A stretch of DNA of 64,000 nt, taken from assembly GCA_047633175.1 (NCBI GenBank), contig JBLIEQ010000011.1, positions 1-64,000 of the forward strand, read 5' to 3'. Position numbers and translations under genes: made by a program. Below are positions 15,223 through 22,874 of the stretch, piece by piece. Position 1 is the first letter of the stretch; each line of letters starts with the position of its first letter. Origin of the DNA: Motiliproteus sp047633175 (GTDB lineage Bacteria; Pseudomonadota; Gammaproteobacteria; Pseudomonadales; Balneatricaceae). A model generated the notes under the pieces. It had not been told where the DNA came from. It ran no database searches and saw only the letters and a list, made by a program, of their open reading frames with translations.

Positions 15223-16796
15223 CAGGGGTACTCTGGATGGCGGCGAGCGCTTAGCTGCGCGGCATGCTGGTCGAGGATTCGTTGCCAGTTAGCGGTCATA
15301 AACCCGGTTAACTGCTGTTCCGCTTGCAAGCTGTCCTCGTAATCGATCGCAATGGCATAGACAGAACTGAGGTAGGCGGATCCGGTTAACCGGTTCAGCG
15401 CCTGCCACAACTTGATCTGGATCCCGTTGTTGGCGAACCGGTCGTAAGCCTCAAACCAATGCCAGACCTGGCGCTTGGCACCGTTGAGATGGCGCAGTTC
15501 GGTGACCCTGACAGGCAGCTGTGAGGATCCCAGCGTGACTGACAGGCGGTGCTGACTATAAAGAGTCCAGTTCTCGGCGCTGTTGATCCGGTTCATTCGA
15601 TTGATCAGTTCTTTATCCTGGCCTTCGGACTGATAGTCGCCGATATAGAGTCCCACCTCCTGCTCAGCGTTGCGAAAATGCTGCAACAGGGTGCGATCGG
15701 CGCCGATAAACGTGGGCCGCCAGTCATTGGCAGGAGATGTATCGGTTTGCCAGTCATTTAGGACAATCTGATAGTCGTTGAGTGCCGGCCTGATCAGAGT
15801 GTTCTGCAGTTGAATACGGGCCAGTCCGAGCAGCGAGAACAGTGCCAGGATCACGACCAATACAGCTAACCGCCGTGAAGAAGTCGCCGAGGTGCTCGTT
15901 GGGATGCGCGCCGCTGGCGGGCTGGGGTTCAGATCAGGCTCAGGATCACGCCAATAGCTGCCCACCCAGAACATCAGCCCCATCACCAGCCCAAAAAACA
16001 GCCAGCCGTAGATCAGGTGATCGGCACCCGTGGCGTATTTCATCTCGGACAGATGGGCGATCAGGACGATCCCGTAAGCGCGGAGTCCGTTGGCCAGAAT
16101 AGGCACCAGGAAGGCTGCGATAATAAAAATCAACCGTTTGGAGCGTTTTTGATAGGTCAGGTACGCATAAAGAGTGCCCAAGGCGAGGGATGCGATCAGA
16201 TAGCGAATTCCCGAGCAGGCTTCGGCAACCTCGAAGCGGCCGCTGGGGATCTCAATAAACAGGCCGTTAATATAGACAGGGATGCCGCTCATCCGCAGCA
16301 CTTTCACGGTGATATCGGCGGTGATCTGCTGCAGAGCCGGAGTCAGTTCCTCGCCGAAGGGCACCATAAACAGCAGATAGAGCAATGGAAAGAGCAGCGC
16401 CTGTGACAGCCGCCATCCGAGCAGTGCCGGTACGAAAACGATCATCAGTCCCACTACCGCTAAGTGGTGCAGCACCGCTATATCGGTGGCTATGCCGATC
16501 AGCCAGACCAGACCACCCAGTGCTATAGCGGCGACCGCCAGCCAGGAACTGCCGAGTGGAATGCACCGCAGACGTTGCCTATTACGCCAGATAAGCCAGA
16601 GGGAGATAAAGGGCACCAGCATGCCGTGAGCGAAGGTCTCCGAACGCCACCAGATATCGGCCATGCCGCTTAAACTGGGCCAGAACAGCAGCAGATACGC
16701 GCCGAGAGTACCGATAAGCAACGTTCGTTCAGGCAGACTGAACTCGGTGGGTAGGTGCTGCCCGGGGCTCGCAACAGCATCGGTTAATGCATTCAT
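15222..16796 (-). CDS. xrtA: exosortase A fused to EpsI domain (XrtA-EpsI)
   Basis: A polytopic transpeptidase-like enzyme that sorts PEP-CTERM proteins. 524 residues from the ATG preceded by AGGGAG; the longer open frame upstream is not expected in the family. The exosortase part (about 1-290) has eight or so membrane spans and the catalytic residues Cys194 in 'EACSGIRY', Arg239 in 'ILANGLRAYGI' and His260 in 'GADHLIYGW'. The C-terminal ~220 residues form a periplasmic EpsI/DUF3485 domain ('LNDWQTDT', 'VGLYIGDYQSEGQ', 'RVTELRHLNGAKRQVWHWFE'), which in many genomes is a separate gene. The XrtA type is supported by all neighbours. Confidence 0.94.
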   Translation of the reverse strand: MNALTDAVASPGQHLPTEFSLPERTLLIGTLGAYLLLFWPSLSGMADIWWRSETFAHGMLVPFISLWLIWRNRQRLRCIPLGSSWLAVAAIALGGLVWLIGIATDIAVLHHLAVVGLMIVFVPALLGWRLSQALLFPLLYLLFMVPFGEELTPALQQITADITVKVLRMSGIPVYINGLFIEIPSGRFEVAEACSGIRYLIASLALGTLYAYLTYQKRSKRLIFIIAAFLVPILANGLRAYGIVLIAHLSEMKYATGADHLIYGWLFFGLVMGLMFWVGSYWRDPEPDLNPSPPAARIPTSTSATSSRRLAVLVVILALFSLLGLARIQLQNTLIRPALNDYQIVLNDWQTDTSPANDWRPTFIGADRTLLQHFRNAEQEVGLYIGDYQSEGQDKELINRMNRINSAENWTLYSQHRLSVTLGSSQLPVRVTELRHLNGAKRQVWHWFEAYDRFANNGIQIKLWQALNRLTGSAYLSSVYAIAIDYEDSLQAEQQLTGFMTANWQRILDQHAAQLSARRHPEYP

Positions 16797-16806
16797 CGCA
16801 GACTCC

Positions 16807-17868
16807 CTAACCCAGGTATTTGGACAGGTAGGGACCGACGATCTGAGATACCCGCAGCGGTAGTTTTTGCCATGCCTGAATAAAGTATCGGTACTTGGGG
16901 TTATTGGGACTGATATCAGGAACCGACCCGGCCTTGACCAGATGATATTCGTAGCAGAGTGGTTCAGGTTCAAAGCCCCAGTGGCGCTTGTAGTTATAGG
17001 GGCCGCTGTCATTCTTGCTGCGGCCAAAATCATAGGTGCTGATGCCGCGTTTCAGCGCTCGGCAGATCTGATCCCAGTACATAAAGTCCATTGATTTAAG
17101 CTCGCGTGATTCCGGCATGCCGCCACCATAGTAAGGCAGCACCTCATCACGAAAATAAAAACTCATCAGGCTGCTGCGTGCTTCGGTGCCCTGATAGATA
17201 GAGACGATCTCGCAATCAGCGCCAAATTCGGTGATAAGCGCCTTGAAGAACTGTTTTGAAAACGCGGGGGTGCCCAGGTTACGAAGGCTGGTGGAGTAGA
17301 TGCGGTAGAAATTATCGAACTGCGGGTTATCCACCGAGTCTAGTTCGGCGCGGTGCTGGTTTTTAATCCCCTGGCGAACCACCGCCCGCTGCTTGCGCTT
17401 CATGGCGAGCATATTCTGCTCGGGCTCGGGATCGAGCTGGCGGCGAAAGGCTGCATGTTTGCTTTTACTGGGCCAGCCCTCGGTCTGAGGGCTGCGGTGA
17501 CGCAGTTCCAGATAATCTACCTGCAGCTGTTCGGCGAGGGTCTGGGCATGTTCGAGCAGTGCCTGACGGGCCGCTACGTTGTCTGTCGCCACCCCGCCGT
17601 AGACACAGAAGGGCGTTGAGACCAGAGCATGGCCAAAGACCCGGCTTTTGACCTCAAACAGCGGCAGAATGCCGACGATCTCCCCCTGCTGTTCGGCATA
17701 GAGATAGAACGGCGTGTGGCCGAGACTCTGGGTAATAACGCGCTGCCAGCCGGCACGATGAAAGAAGGTCGCTTGCGGGCAGCAAGCGACGAACTCATCC
17801 CAGCGATGCTGGTCATCGCCTTGAGTGGGGGTGTTACTACTTAGGGGGAGGGTGCTGATAACAACCAC
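16807..17868 (-). CDS. FemAB-like protein, XrtA/PEP-CTERM-associated
   Basis: A 353-residue GNAT-fold protein of the FemAB-related family that accompanies XrtA. FemAB enzymes add aminoacyl groups to peptidoglycan, but substrate and activity here are unknown. Visible blocks are 'FFHRAGWQRVITQSLGHTPF', 'YLELRHRSP' and, near the end, 'YDFGRSKNDSGPYNYKRHWG', which is highly typical. The chosen GTG has AAGGA seven bases upstream. The longer frame starts at a GTG 27 bases earlier, essentially at the predicted transcription start, so it is less likely. First gene of the femAB-xrtA-ligase-decarboxylase operon. Confidence 0.88.
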   Translation of the reverse strand: MVVISTLPLSSNTPTQGDDQHRWDEFVACCPQATFFHRAGWQRVITQSLGHTPFYLYAEQQGEIVGILPLFEVKSRVFGHALVSTPFCVYGGVATDNVAARQALLEHAQTLAEQLQVDYLELRHRSPQTEGWPSKSKHAAFRRQLDPEPEQNMLAMKRKQRAVVRQGIKNQHRAELDSVDNPQFDNFYRIYSTSLRNLGTPAFSKQFFKALITEFGADCEIVSIYQGTEARSSLMSFYFRDEVLPYYGGGMPESRELKSMDFMYWDQICRALKRGISTYDFGRSKNDSGPYNYKRHWGFEPEPLCYEYHLVKAGSVPDISPNNPKYRYFIQAWQKLPLRVSQIVGPYLSKYLG

Positions 17869-17902
17869 GTCAAAGTCCTTTTTGATGCGCGACACAGACC
17901 CA

Positions 17903-17930
17903 AATTTAGCAGATAAATAACTAATCTCAA
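17903..17930 (-). promoter_or_regulatory. sigma-70-like promoter of the femAB-xrtA operon
   Basis: On the minus strand TTGAGA, a 16-base spacer and TAAATT form a fair -35/-10 pair. The predicted start site is about 28 bases before the GTG chosen for the FemAB-like gene and almost on top of the longer alternative start. Confidence 0.5.
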
Positions 17931-17995
17931 GCTGTTGTCTCTGCTTTATCGCTATTCGATGGGCGTCACAATTACTGAACGCCTGCTATATTGCA

Positions 17996-18121
17996 GTCTG
18001 TTCTCGGTCTGTTCTCGGTCTGTTCTCGGTCTGACACCCGGGAAACCGGCCCCAGGTAGTATCCGAGGTGGACAGGGTGCTCCGGACTCTGTGTTTAGGT
18101 CTGGGTCTGGGTCTGAATCTG
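17996..18121. repeat. two tandem arrays in the divergent promoter region
   Basis: GTCTGTTCTCG is repeated three times exactly plus a partial unit (17996-18033). GGTCTG is then repeated three times with a fourth, degenerate unit (18098-18121), ending just before TACTATAAA, a possible -10 for the plus-strand operon. A third array of TTGATGC-based 15-mers lies in the first codons of the next gene. Confidence 0.8.
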
Positions 18122-18178
18122 AGTACTATAAAAGCGGGTGCTGAACACCGCGGCTAACATGGCAGGAAAGGAATCCTT

Positions 18179-19948
18179 ATGCCCCCCCAACCTCTTGATG
18201 CGCCCGTTCTTGATGCGTCCGTCATTGATGCACCAGAGCGAGGCTCAGTGAACATCTGCACTCGATCGCTATCGGCCGAGCAGATCTACCGTCAACCGAA
18301 TATCGAGGTGTACTGCTTTGGCCAGCCGCGTCATGCCGGTGATCGTCGCCTCCTGAGCGCCTGTCAGATCGCCCGCCTGTTTATCGATTCCAATGCCCCG
18401 CTGTTACTCGAAGGCCATTTTGCGGTGGTGATTGTCAAACCACAGCAACAGCAATGCTGGATCTACGCCGACCGCTTTGCCAGCCACCGGCTCTATTTTT
18501 GTCAGGTTAAAACAGGTGGGCAAGGCAACCCGTTTTGGGTCTCAGATAATCTGCAGCAACTCAAACAGCAGCAAGACCAGTACTCGGGCGCCGAACTGTC
18601 GCAACAGGCGCTGGTTAACTACCTGTTCTTCCATATGATCCCCAGCCCGGAAACGATCTACAAGGATATCTACACACTGCAGCCGGCCGAACAGATCCAT
18701 TGGGACGGGGCCGGTATCCGCCGCCAACGCGGCTGGACGCCCCGGTTTGATCAGACCTCGGGACAGAGTGCGCAGGAGCTGGCGGACGAGTTGCTTATCC
18801 TGATGCGCAAGCTGATGCCCGATTACTGTCAGCAGGGACGCACGGGCTGTTTTCTCAGTGGCGGTCTGGACAGCTCCAGCATCGCGGGCTTGGTTGCTGA
18901 AACCCTGCCTGGGACCGAGGTGTTTTCGATCGGTTTTCCGATCGAGCAATACAACGAACTTGATTATGCGCGCACCGCTGTCAAGCACTTCGGCCTGAAG
19001 GGGCACGAGTACATCATGTCCCCCGAGGATGTGGTCGCGGCCCTGCCGCAGGTGATCGCCAGCATGGATCAGCCGTTTGGCAACAGCTCGGTGATGCCAG
19101 CCTACTTCTGCGCCAAGCTGGCCAGGTCGCAGGGCATCGACCGACTGATTGCAGGTGATGGCGGGGATGAATTATTTGCCGGCAATGAGCGTTATGCCAG
19201 TCAGCTGAAGCTGGATCGGCTCCGAACGCGGTTGCGCCCGTTGATCGGCATCCTGGACCGGTCGTTGCTGCAGATCAACTGGCCGGACTCTCCGGCGCTG
19301 CTGGGCAAAGCCAAGAGCCTGACCCGGCAGCTTAAGATGAGCGTGCCTGAGAATCTGGAATACTTTAATTTTCTTAATTTGCTGGATCGCGATGCGATCT
19401 TCTCCGCGGCGCTGCTGGCAGGCACCGATCAGTATGAACCGGATTGGCGCTGTCAGAGGCTTTACGATCAACCGCGCAACGCCAGTGTGCTGGACCGGAT
19501 GCTCTTTATGGACTGGAAGCATACCCTGGCAGATAACGATCTGATCAAGGTGAGCACGATGTGCCAACTGGCGGGTGTCGAGGTGGCCTACCCGCTGCTG
19601 GATGATCGCCTGGTCGACTTCGCGCTCAAAATCCCGGCAGAGCTTAAACTGGTTCCTGGAAATTTGCGCTCCCTGTATAAAAAGGCGATGACCGGCTTTC
19701 TGCCCGAGAAAATCATTCATAAAACCAAGCAGGGTTTTGGGCTGCCGTTCGGACTCTGGACCGCAGAGCATGCCGGTCTTCGAAATCTAGCCTATGAGGC
19801 CATCGCCTCCCTGGATCAGTACGATCTGTTTCGTCCCGGTTTTATCGATGAGGTCAAACGCCTCCATCAGCAGGAGCATGCCAAGCATTACGGTGAGTTG
19901 GTGTGGATTCTGATGGTGCTGGCGATGTGGCTGGATACCAATAGATAA
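18179..19948 (+). CDS. asparagine-synthase-like ATP-dependent amide synthetase lacking Cys2
   Basis: A 589-residue member of the asparagine synthase family. The synthetase domain is intact: PP-loop 'CFLSGGLDSSSIAGLVAE', 'IAGDGGDELFAGNERY' and 'EVAYPLLDDRLVDFALKIP'. The N-terminal glutaminase domain is degenerate and the protein does not begin with MCG, so it has no catalytic Cys2 to release ammonia. This resembles beta-lactam and carbapenam synthetases, AsnB relatives that adenylate a carboxylate and close an amide without glutamine. The first residues (LDAPV/LDASV/IDAPE) come from a 15-base tandem repeat. The ATG has AAAGGA six to seven bases upstream. It heads an operon with a carrier protein and two hydrolases; substrate unknown. 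Confidence 0.82.
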   Translation: MPPQPLDAPVLDASVIDAPERGSVNICTRSLSAEQIYRQPNIEVYCFGQPRHAGDRRLLSACQIARLFIDSNAPLLLEGHFAVVIVKPQQQQCWIYADRFASHRLYFCQVKTGGQGNPFWVSDNLQQLKQQQDQYSGAELSQQALVNYLFFHMIPSPETIYKDIYTLQPAEQIHWDGAGIRRQRGWTPRFDQTSGQSAQELADELLILMRKLMPDYCQQGRTGCFLSGGLDSSSIAGLVAETLPGTEVFSIGFPIEQYNELDYARTAVKHFGLKGHEYIMSPEDVVAALPQVIASMDQPFGNSSVMPAYFCAKLARSQGIDRLIAGDGGDELFAGNERYASQLKLDRLRTRLRPLIGILDRSLLQINWPDSPALLGKAKSLTRQLKMSVPENLEYFNFLNLLDRDAIFSAALLAGTDQYEPDWRCQRLYDQPRNASVLDRMLFMDWKHTLADNDLIKVSTMCQLAGVEVAYPLLDDRLVDFALKIPAELKLVPGNLRSLYKKAMTGFLPEKIIHKTKQGFGLPFGLWTAEHAGLRNLAYEAIASLDQYDLFRPGFIDEVKRLHQQEHAKHYGELVWILMVLAMWLDTNR

Positions 19949-19970
19949 CCCATTTTCGGATGTTAAAGAC

Positions 19971-20219
19971 ATGAATGTTGAAAATATTGTAAAAGACCTG
20001 CTTCAGGGTGCGACCGCGCGTGGCGATGCTCAGCAGTGGCAGGCTGATACCCTGTTGCTGGGGCATGTGGCTGAACTGGATTCGATGGCGATTGTCACTT
20101 TTTTTACCGCACTGGAAGATGACCACGGCGTCTTTATCGATGATGATGAAGTCAGTGCTGAGCTGTTTGAGACGCTCTCAAGTCTGACTGCTTTTGTCTC
20201 GAAAAAACTGGCGGCCTGA
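19971..20219 (+). CDS. acyl carrier protein, exosortase locus
   Basis: An 82-residue acidic protein with the phosphopantetheine attachment motif 'AELDSMAIVTFF' (Ser38) and the usual four-helix pattern. It would carry an activated acyl or aminoacyl group as a thioester on 4'-phosphopantetheine. It follows the asparagine-synthase-like gene by 22 bases and precedes hydrolase 2 by three. Small carrier proteins of this kind occur in exosortase A loci next to the AMP ligase and decarboxylase. It is not a fatty-acid AcpP, which would lie near fab genes. Confidence 0.88.
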   Translation: MNVENIVKDLLQGATARGDAQQWQADTLLLGHVAELDSMAIVTFFTALEDDHGVFIDDDEVSAELFETLSSLTAFVSKKLAA

Positions 20220-20222
20220 TCC

Positions 20223-21035
20223 ATGATCTATCAGGGACGATTCATTCAAGCCTCCAGTGGTCATCTCTATCTGGGCTGTTTCGGTGAGCTGACCGGACGC
20301 GATGTCTGGCTTTATTTGCCGCCTTTTGCCGAGGAGATGAATCTAAGTCGATCGATCGTGGCGCGACAGGCTCGGGCCTTTACCGAGTGTGGAGAGGCGG
20401 CCGTCTGTCTCGATTACGTTGGGACCGGTGACAGCGAAGGGGAGATTGAGCAGGCTACGATCGAGCACTGGTTGAACGATATTGGCGAAACAATCGATTG
20501 GATAACAGCACAGGGGGCCCGTTGCGTTAATCTCTGGGGGCTGCGTTTTGGCGGATTAATGGCGATGCATTATCTTGCTGAAAATCCTGATTCGAGCGTC
20601 AAACGCCTGCTGCTGTGGCGACCGGTGCTGGATGGGAAATTGATGATGAATCAGTTTTTCCGTCTCAAGCAGGTCAGCGAATCTATGAAGGGCGGTGCTA
20701 AGGTTAACTGGCTGGAAAAGGCCCGTCAGGGTGAAACCATCGAAGTGGCAGGCTACCCTATATCTGCTGCGTTGTTGGAGTCTATATCGGCGCTAAAGGC
20801 TGCTCCGGCCTGGCCCGCTGGTTTTCCTAATACTCTGTGGTTGGAGGCGGGGGCTGAAAAAATCTCATCAGCGGTCGAAAAATATGCAGCCCACTGGCCT
20901 GCATCACGTTTAAGGTTACAGGCCTGTCCTGCGCCAGCCTTTTGGCAGAACCCTGATTGCTACCAAGCCCCAGAGTTGATTGATCAGACATTGTCTTCAA
21001 CCCCTTTAACCCAGAGGGTGGCAGATGTTTGCTGA
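20223..21035 (+). CDS. exosortase A-associated hydrolase 2 (nucleophile replaced)
   Basis: An alpha/beta-hydrolase-fold protein of 270 residues. The nucleophile elbow reads 'NLWGLRFGGLMA', with Arg108 where GxSxG hydrolases have Ser. This is characteristic of the hydrolase 2 family of exosortase loci, so simple Ser-hydrolase chemistry is unlikely. 'VCLDYVGTGDSEGEIEQATI' is the conserved segment before it. The end overlaps the start of hydrolase 1 by 11 bases, suggesting coupled translation and perhaps a heterodimer. Its task could be binding or transferring carrier-bound intermediates. Confidence 0.86.
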   Translation: MIYQGRFIQASSGHLYLGCFGELTGRDVWLYLPPFAEEMNLSRSIVARQARAFTECGEAAVCLDYVGTGDSEGEIEQATIEHWLNDIGETIDWITAQGARCVNLWGLRFGGLMAMHYLAENPDSSVKRLLLWRPVLDGKLMMNQFFRLKQVSESMKGGAKVNWLEKARQGETIEVAGYPISAALLESISALKAAPAWPAGFPNTLWLEAGAEKISSAVEKYAAHWPASRLRLQACPAPAFWQNPDCYQAPELIDQTLSSTPLTQRVADVC

Positions 21036-21867
21036 GCGAGCGGTCAATATAGGCTGTGCAGGTAACCCGCTAAGCGCCATTCTGCATCCAGGCGCGCATA
21101 ACGCTAGCTTAGGCATGCTGATTATAGTGGGTGGCCCTCAATACAGAGTCGGCAGCCACCGTCAGTTTGTTCACCTTGCCAGGCATCTGGCTGACGCGGG
21201 TATTCCCGTTATGCGCTTCGACGTCACTGGAATGGGGGACAGCGAGGGGCAGAAACGATCCTTTGATAACCTCAACAGGGATATTCAGGCGGCAATGGAT
21301 AGCTTTATGGTTGAGTCTGAGGGGTTAGAAGAGGTTGTGCTCTGGGGTCTGTGTGACGGCGCTTCAGCTGCGTTGATCTATGCGCCGATAGATTGCAGGA
21401 TTAAGGGACTTGTGTTGGTTAACCCCTGGTTGGAGAATGATGTCGCTAAGGCCCAAACGCAGCTGTTTGATTATTACCTGCGACGATTGTTCAGCCCGGA
21501 GTTCTGGCGAAAGCTGATTAACGGAAGAGTCGACCTTCGGGGGAGTGCGGTCGAGTTGGGCTCTACTGTTGGCGCGACCACCGGACGTTCGGAAATAACC
21601 ACTGACACTCAGCAATACCAGGCTCGGATGCTGACAGCATTTGAACAATACCAACAGGCTTGCCTGATTGTATTGAGCGGTATGGATCTTACTGCACGGG
21701 AATTTGAGCGCCAGTTCGACGGACATCGAGGTTGGCGTAAAGCTCAACTAGAAAAACGACTCCTTCGCCGCCAACTGGCCGCTGCCGACCACACTTTTTC
21801 GAATAGTGAAGCTAAGAAGTGGCTGGCGTCTGCTACTTATGACTTCGTGGCTCAGTTGGCCCGCTGA
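21025..21867 (+). CDS. exosortase A-associated hydrolase 1 (Cys nucleophile)
   Basis: An alpha/beta-hydrolase of 280 residues. The elbow is 'VLWGLCDGASAALIY', with Cys110 in place of Ser, which suits thioester or acyl transfer chemistry. 'GGPQYRVGSHRQFVHLARHL' and 'RFDVTGMGDSEG' match the hydrolase 1 family found beside exosortase A. A possible catalytic His lies in 'AAADHTFSN' near the C-terminus. Last gene of the plus-strand operon; the next gene is convergent after 47 bases. A role in off-loading or transferring an acyl group from the carrier protein is inferred. Confidence 0.87.
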   Translation: MFAERAVNIGCAGNPLSAILHPGAHNASLGMLIIVGGPQYRVGSHRQFVHLARHLADAGIPVMRFDVTGMGDSEGQKRSFDNLNRDIQAAMDSFMVESEGLEEVVLWGLCDGASAALIYAPIDCRIKGLVLVNPWLENDVAKAQTQLFDYYLRRLFSPEFWRKLINGRVDLRGSAVELGSTVGATTGRSEITTDTQQYQARMLTAFEQYQQACLIVLSGMDLTAREFERQFDGHRGWRKAQLEKRLLRRQLAAADHTFSNSEAKKWLASATYDFVAQLAR

Positions 21868-21914
21868 TCTGTCCGGTTTTCTCATCAGGGTCCCTGTAGT
21901 CCGGGCTAAAGATG

Positions 21915-22874
21915 TTAAAGGTTGCAGTCGAAAAGCTGAACGATGCCGCAAACTCGATCATCCTTTGTTGCAAGTATCGCGGTGATACTGTGCTGGTTCA
22001 TGAGGTCGATAGCTTCTTGAACCGAGGCGGTGATCGCTAGACTTTTTGGGGTTCGGCTCATGATCTCCGAGGCCCGTATATCCAGGAACTTCTCACGGTG
22101 GGATCCCATTGTTCGCCGTATATCGCCATCAGTGATCACCCCTTCTAGCTTATCCTGGGTGCCGACAATTACCATCCCGACCCGTCCCGATGAAATGATC
22201 TGGATGACTATTTCCATCGGGTCGCGCGCGTTTACCATAGGTAGAGAGTCTTTTCTCATCACATCCTTAACTTTGGTTAGCAGTTTTCGACCAAGGCTTC
22301 CTCCGGGATGAAATCTGGCAAATTGCTCGGGTTGAAAATTCTTCGCCACCATTAGGGCGACGGCCAAAGCATCACCCATGGCCAGCGTCGCCGTTGTCGA
22401 GCTGGTAGGGGCTAGCTTCAATGGGCAGGCCTCTTGCTCGATGTTTACTAGTAGATGGACGGTGCAATTCAGAGCAAGGGTTGATTGATTATTGCCCGAT
22501 ATCCCTATGATTGGATTTTGGTTGTCGATCAAAAAAGGTATCAAACGTATCACCTCTTCGGTTTCACCCGAGTGAGAAATTGCTATAAAAATATCGCTTG
22601 AAGATATACGTCCTAAATCGCCATGAATAGCTTCAGAAGGGTGCATGAAAAAGCTGGCCGTCCCAGTGCTTGATAATGTGGCGGAAATTTTTTGGCCGAT
22701 CAATCCAGACTTTCCCATGCCACAGACAATGGTTTTGCCTTTTGCATTTATTATTAGCTCGATGGCTCTGTCAAAATCGCCGTCAAGATTTTTTTTGAGA
22801 CTAAGAATCGCTTGGCTTTCGATCTCAAACACTTTTTCCGCCTCAATTACATGAGATGATTTTGAGTCTGTCAT
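21915..22874 (-). CDS. arabinose-5-phosphate isomerase (KpsF/KdsD/GutQ family)
   Basis: Converts ribulose-5-P to arabinose-5-P, the first precursor of Kdo. 319 residues, standard length. An N-terminal SIS domain carries 'VCGMGKSGLIGQKISATLSS', 'HGDLGRI' and 'ISHSGETEEVI'; 'FHPGGSLGRKLL' follows. A C-terminal CBS pair covers about residues 205-319 ('GVITDGDIRRTM'). Its start overlaps the stop of the aminotransferase gene (ATGA). Location inside an exopolysaccharide locus, near a Kdo-transferase-like gene, suggests a capsule-type KpsF paralogue rather than the housekeeping lipopolysaccharide copy. Confidence 0.92.
   Translation of the reverse strand: MTDSKSSHVIEAEKVFEIESQAILSLKKNLDGDFDRAIELIINAKGKTIVCGMGKSGLIGQKISATLSSTGTASFFMHPSEAIHGDLGRISSSDIFIAISHSGETEEVIRLIPFLIDNQNPIIGISGNNQSTLALNCTVHLLVNIEQEACPLKLAPTSSTTATLAMGDALAVALMVAKNFQPEQFARFHPGGSLGRKLLTKVKDVMRKDSLPMVNARDPMEIVIQIISSGRVGMVIVGTQDKLEGVITDGDIRRTMGSHREKFLDIRASEIMSRTPKSLAITASVQEAIDLMNQHSITAILATKDDRVCGIVQLFDCNL

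Noticed and set aside
16797..17033. N-terminal extension of XrtA to 603 residues
   Set aside because: It overlaps the end of the FemAB-like gene; the ATG with AGGGAG gives the normal exosortase start.
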